A stretch of 64,000 bases of DNA, taken from positions 533,501 through 597,500 of the forward strand of contig NC_058514.1 of the NCBI RefSeq assembly GCF_020382885.2, read 5' to 3'. Positions 46,901 to 58,006 of this stretch are shown one piece after another. Numbering within the stretch: the first letter of the stretch is position 1; the number at the start of each line of letters is the position of its first letter. The translations under genes were made by a program, and so were the position numbers. Origin of the DNA: Scatophagus argus (taxonomy: Eukaryota; Chordata; Actinopteri; Scatophagidae). Under the pieces are notes generated by a model, which saw nothing but the letters and a program-made list of their open reading frames with translations, ran no database searches and had not been told where the DNA came from.

Positions 46901-48181
46901 CACAGCATCTCCAAGCCAAACGGCCAGCAGTCCAAAGTCTCCCAAATGTTCACAGCAAACATCACATCTCTGGATTCTTTGGCTCAACAACGAGGATCAA
47001 TTAATGGAATCAAAGAAAGCCAAAACAGTCATAAGACGAATTAATTTATGAGGATCAGAACATTTGAAAGCATCGGCCTTTAGGAGCCAAATGAAATCTA
47101 AAGGAGGATGGAGGACGGAGGACGGAGGACGGAGGACGGGGGGTCAGTGGGGTCAGGGTTCAGCAGCTTCCCCCGCGCTGTGACTTCACGCTTTCATCAC
47201 GCAGTCCCGTTCAGGACGGATCAGAGGCGGACCGCGCCGCCGTTTCCCCTCACACGAGCCCAGCACACACGCTAACGTCCACGTAAACCTGGACGGCACA
47301 CGCTTTGAATCGCTTTGAAGACACGACTGCCTTCCTCCAGCGAGCGGCCTCCACTGCCGCCGCCAAAATGCATTTCAGATGTGATCTCGTTCCCCCGAGA
47401 CTCCACGCGGTCGGCGAGGCCTCGTGTTTACAGGAGAAAATCTCACTTACGTTTTGTCTCAGAACTCCAAAAACCTGCCCGCCTGTCGAGCATCTCCCGC
47501 CGTTTCATTAAAAACTGATTACATCCAAAAACCGCCTCGCAGATATTATCTTTCCAAAGCCCTCAGAGTGTGTTTGGCGTTGTGGCTTAACAACTTGAAA
47601 GAACATTTATTCTGTTTGGCATCAAACGCCTCAGCAGGGGCCGCAGGTTTGGTTTGGGCCACGGCCGAGCCCAACATCAGCATTATTCATTTCAGTCTCT
47701 GCTCGGGGACGGACAGGGACGGAGGACAGCGAGTCCTCCTGTCCCGGCTCTCAGATAAGGAGGGACGAGCGCCGTGAGTCCTGCCCCCGGAGCTGCTGAT
47801 CACACAGAGACGCTTTCTGCTTTAGGTAAGCACGCAGGTGGGCGACGGCTAACTAAACAGCTGCCAGCACGTTTCACAAATGAGCACATTTTCCAGGCCC
47901 TGCTCGCCCACCGTGTCGGGGGGAGCTGGAAATAAATGAAAAGAAATGTGCAAATATCGGAAAAAAAGATTATCTGGACTTTGCTCCGCTTTCTTGTTTT
48001 TCAGCTTGCCTGGGATTCGGACTGAGGAGCACAGACCGACGCTGTCTGAGAGCAGAAATAAAAAGCAGACTTACATTCTGCTGCTCAGGGCGTCGATGGG
48101 CCGCCCGTAGTGCGGCACCGGAGAGCCGAGCAGGAACAGAGCGAAGCACCAGCGCTGCAGGACTCTCCTGGACCAGAACAT
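43939..48181 (-). CDS. pthlh: Parathyroid hormone-related protein, two coding exons
   Basis: Secreted paracrine hormone that signals through the PTH1 receptor to control chondrocyte maturation, calcium handling and other tissues (family knowledge). Exon 1 (48075-48181, spliced back to 48192) encodes a signal peptide and propeptide starting MFWSRRVLQRWCFALFLLG. Exon 2 (43939-44452) encodes the rest. Together they give 621 nt, i.e. 206 aa. A dibasic KR (37-38) precedes the mature peptide, which starts SVTHAQLMHDKGRALQDFKR and continues through HTAEIRD, the receptor-binding 1-34 region. A conserved mid-region contains LPQETNKSQTYKDG. A bipartite nuclear-localisation and basic segment lies at about 156-178 (KKKKGKSGKRREGEKRKRRA). 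A Gly/Ser-rich insertion follows the 1-34 region. Which teleost paralog (a or b) it is cannot be told from this window. Confidence 0.94.
46122..46735. repeat. 600-bp purine-rich GAGGAGTGAGGA minisatellite in the pthlh intron
   Basis: The plus strand is almost wholly G and A with regularly spaced T (units GGAGTGA, GAGGAG, GGAAGAG). It lies in the single pthlh coding-region intron (44453-48074). The complementary CTCCTC strand is the pthlh sense strand. Confidence 0.95.
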
Positions 48182-48192
48182 CTCGGAGGTTT

Positions 48193-48560
48193 CTGTAAGG
48201 AAACAAACAGACACGTGAACGAGCTGGACCGCATCTGGCGGCGTCTCCCTCCAAACTCGGCAACCTGAACGCTGACACAGTTTTTCTTTGAGCCCCGGTC
48301 GTTGAGATGATTAACGCTGCCTCGCTGCAGACGGCTGCAGAAACCAGTCCGGCATGTTTCACAGCCAACGCCACACTGAGCCACAACAAAGCTGAAATTA
48401 AACAAACCAAAACAAAATGGGACCAAGAAGAAGAAGGAGAAGAAGTTAATGGGGAACTTACTTTCCCCCTGCAGTGTCTGTCCCACACGGAAAACGACAG
48501 AAAAATTATTCACGCGTGTCCTCCCTCAAACTTTCCAGTCTGACTTTCCACCACAAATAA
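48193..48560 (-). promoter_or_regulatory. Probable pthlh noncoding 5' exon and promoter side
   Basis: The pthlh signal-peptide exon starts at an acceptor (TTACAG, exon start 48192) only 11 bases before the ATG, so a noncoding upstream exon is required. A consensus donor GGAAA|GTAAGT is present with exon end at 48462, making the sequence just upstream of it (higher coordinates) the best candidate. Mammalian PTHLH also has several noncoding 5' exons and promoters. The start site is not resolved. Confidence 0.4.
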
Positions 48561-51131
48561 AGATCGTCTCAGGAGACACAATCCAGGTGATGACACCTTG
48601 GAGAAAAGAAAAAAAATCCCCCGGAGCCAAAAAACATCCAGCAGCTCGTCGTGAGTGCTTTAGTTACGTTCCTCAGAGTGAAAACTCCTTAAAGTCAAGA
48701 AGAAGAACAAAGAAGAAGTCCAGAGGCTGCTGCAGCAGTCGTCCAGGTGTCCAGGTGAGTCAGAGCGACGGCAGGGCTGCACTGCTGCTGCTGCGGCGGC
48801 GGCTGCAGGTCCATCTGATGGGAGCGTTTGCTGCATGCTGCCTGAGTGCCTGAGGAGGTCAGAGGCGAAGGGAAGGGGAGGACTTGTTACCAGAGAGGAG
48901 GGACTCCAGGATGTCTCTGCCCACCAACTGTGGAGGACTCACACAGTGAAAAGAAAAGGAGGGACGGCAGGAAGGTGGCACTCGAGCAGCACACTGACTC
49001 CACCACAAACCACAGCTCCAGTATGGAGGGTAATCAGTGCCAAAACTTCTGCAAACGCACCCTTTTGTCCGTTTGATCACAGGTCAACACAAACAATCTG
49101 AACAAAGTCAGCAAAAACAACAAAAACATAATAATGAAATAAAAGCCAGATGAGGACAAACAAACACTCTATGAGGAGCGATTTGTGCCACACAACCTAA
49201 CTGAAATATTAGTAAATGAAATATTACAAGTTTTGCGGCTTGTAATATCAAACACTTTCTTAGAATAAAGTTTAGTTATTAAGCTCTGAGGACAAAAACA
49301 CAAAGAATGATTTTTTTTTCTGATAGCTTATTGTGACAAATATAAACACAAATCCCTTTCTTATTTAACAATAAACAGGAAGTGAAAGGGGTCAGACGTT
49401 AAATGTCTTAACTGACAACAAACCTCCCCGACCTTTAAACTCGGACCCGTCGACTGGTCTAAAGGTAAGAGCGCAGACCGCTAACAGAAGCTGGTTTCCA
49501 CGAACCGACTGTGAAGACGTTTCAGTGTGTCCTGCAGCGGCTGAGCCTGAACTTAAAGGCTAATAACTGACGAGCTCTTGACAGATTGAAGTTTTGAAGT
49601 CTGCGCTCGCGTCGTGACGCCGTCATCCTGACTCGGAGGTGTTTCGGGTTTGACGTGTGCCACACAGTGACAGCTGCTTTGGGTGGGGGTCACCGCAGTG
49701 ACTCTGGGCCATCGCTGGCCTTTCTGGGGCCGCCGCAGACCCGAGGAGTCGGGTGGTCCGTCGCAGGTATGACAGTTGGCCTGCGGACTCAGAGCTGAGG
49801 TCTGAGCGGAGGTGATGAGGTCTGGCAGGACGAGCCCTGAACCGTCAGCTCCGCTCAGACGCGTGTTCACAGTAACGTGATGTGGGGGTCTGCAGAGCAG
49901 GGACGCATCAGACGCCATCAGACAGGAAAGCTTCAGAGACAGCAGAACCAGCTGCAGACTTCTGATGACTGAATACGTTTCATCTGCTGGCTGTTCTCTG
50001 AAATGAGCGACTAAAACAAAAAGTCAGTTCATAACAACCTGACAAGCACACACACTTTATCTCCAAAGATGGCCGCCCCCGCTCATTTGAAGCACGCAGA
50101 GACCATCGGATGATGCGAGGCGTTCATGATCCACATTTGTACGTCAGCTTCCTCTGATGTGTGCTGATCTCTCTCACTGTGATGAAGCGCGATCATGTCT
50201 GCGCTAACACGCTTCCATCGGCTGCAGATCGTTACAGTCGATTGCAGGGATCCGATCTGATGTCATCATGTGAAGGGCGACTGGGTGCAAACGTCCCCCG
50301 TGTTTTTGGATCAAACAGCCTCAGACCACCAACACTGTCACAGCTCTTATGTAACCCCTCATACTGGGCTGCTTCTATTAGCCTGATGCTATAAAAAGCA
50401 CAAGACAACTAGTTGTTAATTTAATTAAGCTTAAAGAGGAAGCGTCATTTTCTTCCCAGTCTGTCCACCTGGTCCACATTTAGACCACGATCAAAGGACG
50501 TGATTCGTGTCCCTCCTTTTCGTACAGTCTGGTAAAACAGACCACAGTCCAGCACCACGTCTGAAAAACGGCGCTCTGTCCAGCAGAGGCAGCACTGAGC
50601 AGCTTCCAGTCGGGACTGAAGGCCTCTGCGAGCGTCAAGTTTGAGCCAAGAGATTTACGAGAGCTGGCCAATCAAAACATCTCAGCAAGAAGTGGACGAA
50701 CTGTCACGCTGTGCGAGCTCCGCCCCCCTTTCCTCTGGAACCTCCAGGATTTCAACGGGTACACAACATACTGCAGGCACTGAAGTAAAGTGAAAAGTTT
50801 ACTGCAGTGATGTGATGAACATTTCAGGAGTCAAATTCATAGAACCGACTTCAGTTTGAGGCTGTAAAGTAGAAAACATGCAGCTCGCTGTGTTCAGGCT
50901 GTTTCTGTAAAGCTGAGACAGCAACACATAAACTGCATCAGAATCATCTGAGAAACAACAACACACCAAACGCAGCAGACGCACACTGTGAGCTTCCCCA
51001 GTTAACCTCCACACATGGGAGCCTTCAGTCGCCGCCCAACAGCCAACAGCAGCGCCGCCCGCCATCCGCCGATCTCACTGACTCGTGTTGAAATATCAGC
51101 AATGTGTTCCAGCTGTCGCCTCTGACAATTA

Positions 51132-51165
51132 AACACACACACACAAACACACACATGAACACACA

Positions 51166-51200
<35 letters not shown>
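51132..51200 (+). repeat. Compound CA/CT microsatellite
   Basis: CA run, then CT run, then CA run, upstream of pthlh. Confidence 0.85.
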
Positions 51201-54200
51201 GAATCAGTGTGGAAATCATTTGTGGGTGAAAATGTTTACACAAGCATGTGGCATCAACATGTCACACGTGTGAGATTTATGTGTCGTCGTTCGTCCCAGC
51301 TCCCTGACAGCCGCGGGCCTGAGGCGTGTTTAAATCCTGCAGACGTGTGATTAACGCTGCTCACGTTTCAGCTGGTCGCTGCAGACCGAAACTCTCCAAC
51401 ACGTCTCAGGTTGAAGGTCCAGCAGAACGACCGCAAGCCCGACCAACCCGACTCAGCCGACCGCTTTGGGACCAACATGGCTGCTTTTCCGCGTCGGCGG
51501 CTCTGAGTGTTGCGGACTGCAGACGGGCAGCACCAACACCTCCAACAGGCCCCGGAGGAGGCGACTCGCCCTCCCATACGTACGGTGGATTTTTGTGGGG
51601 GCTTCCCCGATTATGTTCTCTGACTCAACACGAAGTCAAGCGGCCGGCTGAGTCAGAGTGTGTTTTTTATTTACTCAATTATCTGAAACATTCAGGCCTG
51701 GCGACTGCAGTCGGCTGATGCATCCCTGATTTTTGCCCAGAAATAGCAGCCCTGCTGTAAAGATCACCGTATGAACCTGGAAAGCACACAATGAGCACAT
51801 TATCTGCTCAGCGTGGAGGCTGCCAACACGAGGCCTGGTGATGTGACGAAGCTTCGTGCTGCTCACAAACAGAATCCATTGTTCCTCTCCACAGATCCCC
51901 GTTTGGTGTGTGAAAGTGATTGTTGCCAGGGAGGACCATGGGAGAACTTCCCCCCCCAGTTTGTCTGTTCCCTCCAGTTTACGAGCTCCTCTGGTTGGAG
52001 CTGGTTCAGGAACACAAAGTCCGGGCTTGAACAAAAGGAGGAGTGTACCTGCGGTCCTGTCGTGGCCCCTCCCACGGCCTCCGGCGCCCACCTTGAGCAG
52101 CACACTTGGCTCTCTTGTGCCTGTGAAAGCTGCTATACCTGCCTGTAAACAGGTACCAGGAAAACCGGCTTTTCCTGGCAGCGGGCAGCACGTGGGGTCG
52201 CAGCCAGGAAAGCTGTTTCAGATTCATAGAAAATTGCTGCGTCTTGGCAGAGCACAACATACACAAAACAAATGTCCGCTTTTAATCTTTGTGACCGCAC
52301 CCCCCGCCTCTGCTTTTAAAAACAATTCTCCTCACAAAGACACGTTCTGTTAACGTTCTCCCCCCATCAGGGGTCCCGACTCCCACCCGCTTCGTCCTGA
52401 GGCCCCCGCGCCGTCGGGCTCGCCGATGGGACGTTAACCCTGTCAGGTCGCAGCCTCGGGGGCGAGAGGACACTCTGTGAGCTTGGATGGGTTATTTAAA
52501 TCATTACATCCTCGTCTGAATCACAGAGGAGCACAGAGAGGGAGCAAAGGGACGACGGATGATGAAGACACCGTGAGACGTCTCGCTCGTTCCCCTCTCA
52601 GGGGTGGCCTTGCTCTTTCTCATCTTAACCTCTGGCTCACCTTTGACCCTCCTCCTCTGCGGCGACAGACGTGAATGGAGGAATTCAGGAATGTGCGTTT
52701 TTGGTTTTTACTTGTTTTCCAGGATGGACAGAAACTCGTAAAGAAAAACTCAGTCAGTGTCCCTCCCTCTTGTTTTACTCTCACCCTCCTTACACAACAC
52801 ACACCCACCACAGGAACACCCGTTCCATGACCACACGCCTCTGCGACCACAGACAGGAATCCTCCGGAGCCCAGGACCAGGACCAGAGGCTGCAGGCTGC
52901 AGGAGGGTTTCTGTGACCAGCTCACGTAATATGAAGTGGGGTTTGGGACCCCACGCAGGGCCGCTCCACACACAGACTGACACAGATTTGTTTGATTTAG
53001 AATGAGTTTATGTGATCCATCTGGAGCACTCGTGACAGCTCCATGAATGGTGAAAATGATGGGGTATAAAAATGTGGACTCACAGGTCAGAAAAGGTTCA
53101 GAAACTGCAAGGCGACGTCTTCACGTCGTATCTGATAAGTGAGTGTGATCTGCTGAACAATGACATTAAGTTTGTGTTTGTTTGTTTGTGAGTTTGCTCT
53201 CGGTGATTTGTTGCTGCTCACGTTCAGGTTTTAGAAAAAGCTCAGTTTTGCTCCCAAACAAGCACTGGTACGAAAAGAAAAATGAATCAAACTTCGGTCC
53301 GGGTTCGTGATGACAAATCACCGTTAAATATAATCATTTACAGCGAGCAGCTGGCTGCGCGGTGGTGACCTCCAGTGGCTGGAATAAACAAAGAGGGAAT
53401 CAGGTGACGTGGAGGAGCTTGGTGTGACCTTCACCTGCTTGTGTGTCATCATGCTGACTGAACTGCAGTGACGTCTGTAAAATACGAACCCAAACTGTTA
53501 GAATATCAAGTCAAATCAAACTTTGTCCGGACTTTGTGCGATTTTTCATGGATGAGCCATCCGCGCTCAGAGACCAGAGAGCTATAAATAAAGAAAGTAA
53601 AAGAGCAGCAGTAAGCAGAAGCGGTCGTCGCCGCTGACGCTCCAGCGGCGAGCATCCAGCAGCGCTGCGACGCGGCGAAGGCGCCTGCAGTCTGCCTCTG
53701 GGCCACTTTAGCAGATGTCACCAGAGGGGTGTTCAGAATGTCTTGGTGTGTCACTCTTGGATCCCACCGAGGCAATCAAGTCCCTGTGCTCAATTAGATC
53801 TGATTATGGTTAAAGCTGCGCTGCCAGCACGCTGGATTAGAATATGAAGAGAGACAGAAAGTGGTTTTGAGCAGTTTGGACTCGCCGAACAGCCGTCATT
53901 CGATGCCGTCTTTATGGCTTCAGGCAGAAGATTTGATCAGAGAGACGCTGGAGATGTTAACCCCGACCGTTCACACGTGGACGGGTTCGCCTCGGTTTGT
54001 CGGATGGCCGGTGAAGGTGTGAGACCACGGGATGGAAGGACTGCTAGATGCTACACTCTAAACAACAGCAAACAGACTGATGGAAAATGTTTGGACATTA
54101 AAATGCCTAAAAACAACTGGAGCCTTGAGTTGAGTCGTTGCATGATCCTCAATGTTTCCAGCAATGTTCAGAGCACAGAGATCTGGCGTTTCATTCAAGC

Positions 54201-55077
54201 TAAAGGCGCATACTTTACTGTGCTTTTCACAATAAAATTCAGATAAGTGCATCATCTGAGACAGCCTGAAGTCACTTTTGTCCCTCACTGCTCCCCGTCA
54301 TGTCAATATTCCCTGCTGCGACACTACCTGTGTACTCTGTCAGGTCCGCTCGGGCCCTATAACCAACACCTGAGCAGGTCGCTGGTTCCTGTCAGTCCGG
54401 ATCAGGGCAGGCTGGGACGAGGTCTGACTTGGACCCATTTCACATCAGGTCTCTCTTTTTTCCATAATGTGGACCCATTAAGAACTCAAACACGCCAGGG
54501 ACTTGGAAATGTTGAGCAACAACAGCATACAAACAAATAGAAAAGAGAAAGCTAAAGCTCATAAAAACGTAGTACACTGAGAATAAAGTAAAAAGTACCA
54601 GAAAAAACAAAATGTTTGTAATCCTTCAAGACAAGGTAGGACTCGTTTGAGAATAAAGTTAAAAGTGTATTAAGAACAACGTAAACCCTCCCTGTCAGCC
54701 AGAACAGAAGAGTGGAGTCAGTCCTTCATCACAGTCCACTCAGGAGAAAGCAAACACACGTTTTAACTCACCTGTTTCACAGCTCCTGGCTGCTGCCGAA
54801 TACCACGAAGCCTCTACGAGTTGTGGGAAAAGCCAGAACTTCCTCAGTGGTGTTTTCGTCTCAGGTTGTGTCCCTGTGAACAGGAGAAGAAGAAGAAGCT
54901 CCTCTGGCTGGCTGCAGAGTCTCTGCGCTGCCTTTGCTGTTGTGAAGGTTGGAAAAGCTTTTTAAATAAAGGTTAAGCCCTCCTGCTGACATCACACGGT
55001 GGTCATCACCATCATCACGGTAGCAGAAGAATCCGGCGAGCTGCATAGTAATTAGATGGATGAACTTACTCTATCTG

Positions 55078-55105
55078 TTCCTCCCTCCCTCCCTCCCTCC
55101 CTCCC
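55078..55105 (+). repeat. (TCCC)n microsatellite
   Basis: About seven CTCC/TCCC units in the pthlh upstream region. Confidence 0.85.
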
Positions 55106-55964
55106 ACATCCCCTTTCCTCCGTCCTTTCCTTCACAAACACACCACGACTTTGCTTCGTCCTGCAGGCTCTGAGCCGATGACACATGTGAGGCTTACGTC
55201 CCTGCTTGGTGGGTCTCGTGTTGTTCACCAGTTGTGGTTTTCGTGGTTGCTTTACTCTCACTTTGCGACAGATTGATCCTCCTCGCAGTGTTTTTCACTC
55301 TCGTGCACGTCACTGAGGCATGGCAGTAAAACCTACATGTTAAAGTGTTATTTCTACATCTACCTAAACTTTACTTGGGCAGATTATTGTGATCATTTAA
55401 AAACCCATTATGAAAACAGTCTCGGTTGGTGTTGTCTGTGTTTTTGTCTCAACTTAATTCCACTGTATTAAGTAATGACCCCTTGCTGCCACACTTGTGT
55501 TTGACTGGCCGGAGGGGGAAAAAGAAAAGCTCCACCAAAACATGGTAGTAGTGGTTTTGTTGGTCACGCCTACCCCTGCTTGCGTAGCGTCCCTCCTAAT
55601 CTCCAACACGAAAGCAAAGCCTTCCAGTTTCCAGTCGTGCCATCTGGTCTGAGGTTCTCTATGTTTAGCAGAGGGTCGTGGTTTTGGGGTCAAACAACAC
55701 TCCTTCATGAGTTAGGACTGAGCTGAAGCCAGACGCTGCTGGCCTGCCAGCGCTGGCCGCCCGGCGGTGTTTACCGTACAGTACGACTTAATGTTCCAGG
55801 AAGAAGCTCTTCAAAAGATCATCTGAGTTAAAGGTCTGCTTTGAGATCTGTACAAAAATCTCACTGGTGTCACTCAACTGACATGTGGCCACACTCAAAA
55901 TCCTACAAATTAAAAGCACTGTTGTTTAACTGAGCAGTCATCCAAAGTGCGCTAACGATGGAGA

Positions 55965-56045
55965 CTGTGAGAGCTCCCCCTGGTGGCTGGCTGCAGTACA
56001 GCTCATAAATGGCAAACTAAAAACGCAAAGTGCATGTCAAATTAG
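55965..56045 (+). repeat. Dispersed repeat copy 3 (upstream of pthlh)
   Basis: Contains CCCCCTGGTGGCTGGCTGCA, TACAGCTCATAAATGG and CAAACTAAAAACGCAAAGTG in the same order as the copy at 6811. Confidence 0.6.
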
Positions 56046-57253
56046 GTGTTCGGGTGAAAGCTCCCTTCAACCCGCTCATCATCATCATCATCATCATCCT
56101 CTCGGTGGGCCAACACTGACTCACTTCATCATCAACAAGCTTTCATTCTGTAAGCTTTCTGTGTGTTCTGTGACGCCAACCTGGCGGCTAACGATACGAA
56201 CCCGAACAAGCTAGCAGCTGTTAGCTTTTGCACTGATGTAGTCATTTCAATGTTGCTGTTTCCTGAGGGTCCCCAGGATGACTGTGATTGGTTTAAACCA
56301 TACAAACAAGCTCTGGGACCAGAAGGTGGTGCAGCCTGGACTTTGTCCAGAGGACATGGACATCTTACTGTAGGACAGAGTTTCAGGGCCAGAGTGAGGA
56401 AAAAAGCAACAACTTAAAAAATGATGGAATACTTTTTTGAAAAAGTTGTGATATTTTAATGGAATAAAGTCAGGATTGTACAGATTCCGTTCCTTCATGA
56501 CTCCCTCACAGGAAGTCTGCCTCTGACTTGTTATTTAGGAAGCAGGAAGCCAAAACATCAAACACAAAACATTTCGTCTGAACGGTCCAACAGAACAGCC
56601 GATGAGTTGAGCTGGTTTGCAGTGAGCTTACTGGTCCGGTTCGTAGGTTTTCTACACTGTGTGGTCATTCAGATGGGGACTCTTACACAACGATGAAGGT
56701 CGTCCTGCTGAGTGTCAGAGCTCCACGAAGAGCACATCGCTGTTTTGTCTTGGAAAACATTAGTCACCAATGGGCCCAGATTGAATTATTACTCCTCATT
56801 AAACGTCCGGCTGATGTCTGATGCTCTTAATATCAGAGACGAAGCTAAAGATAGAAGCTAATCAGAGAGACAAGGCTAACGAGATAACGTGAAGGAGAAT
56901 TTTCAGAAGAAAGACGTCCTGCTCTGCTGCACGGGCTCGCTGTGGTTTTCATTTAGACGCTTTCTTCTTTATGACGACTGAGATGAAAACAGTGCTGTGA
57001 AAATGTTTCCACATGCGTAAGTGAGCTGTTTAATGTGGACATGTAAAAGTCACATACAGACAGCATGTTAACGCACACAACTGCCTTCTAATGAATCTGC
57101 GTCGTCGTAGTCGATGAGTTCATTAACTTCCAGACGCTGCGGATTCATTCACGTCTCTCAGTGTGGAAACTGAAAGTGTGTGGATCCTCCTCATGCCAAA
57201 TAAACCGAGCAGGATAAAAAACAAAGGAAACAACAAGGAGACATGAGGCGGCT

Positions 57254-58006
57254 TTATTGACTCATGAATGGACGCGTCTCAAGGCGGGACGAGAACAAAG
57301 AGCAGACCCCGGAGCTGGAGCGAGCGCAGGTGAGTCGGCTCCGTCCTCGCGGTCCCGCAGGATGTGGTCTTCGGCAGCTGACGAGGAAGACGACACGGCT
57401 GTCATTTAAACTGTCCAAGTTACGTCCCCTGACAGAGCTGAGACTGTAAGTCGTGGCAGAAAGGATCCCAGCAGAGTCAAAGAGGAAAGTCCTTTCTGTC
57501 TCGCTCTGAAACGTCGTGGCAGGTGAGCCGCTGCAGAACGGCGGCGGTGGAGGCGTGGGTGGGAGTTGGACAGAGGAGTTTTCAACACTGTGGCCCACAG
57601 CCGCAGCTCGCTTCCGACTTCCTGTCCGTGAGACACCCAGCCAGCCCAGACTTTTCAGACGTCTTTTGACTTCCTGGGACACGGCAGCCCAGACACAACC
57701 TGCAGATTTGTCCTTGAAGACAACATTTCTGGATCTCAGTGACAAGCCTGTCACGTTATTTTCCAAACTAAAGCACCAGTAATTCTTCTTCTTGTAATCC
57801 TCGATGTGACGGACGGTCACATAAAACTTCTTTAGAGTCTTTTGAAGGCGAAAAACTTGAACCCAATCTCTCATTTTCATCTCCCTGACAGTGAAAACAT
57901 GTTTATCCATAGAAGTGGTCATGAGCGAGTGTGTGGCATTAAAGAGCTGCCGACGTTTCTCTGTTTCTGCTGCCAGAATCCATTTTCCCCCTGAGTCACT
58001 GAGCAT
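57254..58006 (-). CDS. Hypothetical 250-codon ORF ending in a polyadenylation signal
   Basis: Uninterrupted ATG-started ORF of 250 codons on the minus strand. Its TAA stop overlaps an AATAAA hexamer (minus-strand complement at 57253-57258), with a T/GT-rich stretch about 20-50 bases downstream, as at real 3' ends. The translation has a basic, aromatic middle (FRLQKTLKKFYVTVRHIEDY), a proline run (PPTPPPPPFC) and an Arg/Ser-rich end. I recognise no domain, signal peptide or membrane segment. By rough estimate a chance ORF of this length is expected about once in a window of this size, so it may be spurious. Confidence 0.2.
   Translation of the reverse strand: MLSDSGGKWILAAETEKRRQLFNATHSLMTTSMDKHVFTVREMKMRDWVQVFRLQKTLKKFYVTVRHIEDYKKKNYWCFSLENNVTGLSLRSRNVVFKDKSAGCVWAAVSQEVKRRLKSLGWLGVSRTGSRKRAAAVGHSVENSSVQLPPTPPPPPFCSGSPATTFQSETERTFLFDSAGILSATTYSLSSVRGRNLDSLNDSRVVFLVSCRRPHPAGPRGRSRLTCARSSSGVCSLFSSRLETRPFMSQ

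Noticed and set aside
49441..49510. tRNA-like string (TGGTCTAAAGGTAAGAGC)
   Set aside because: Resembles an A box, but no proper B box, anticodon arm or acceptor stem could be built.
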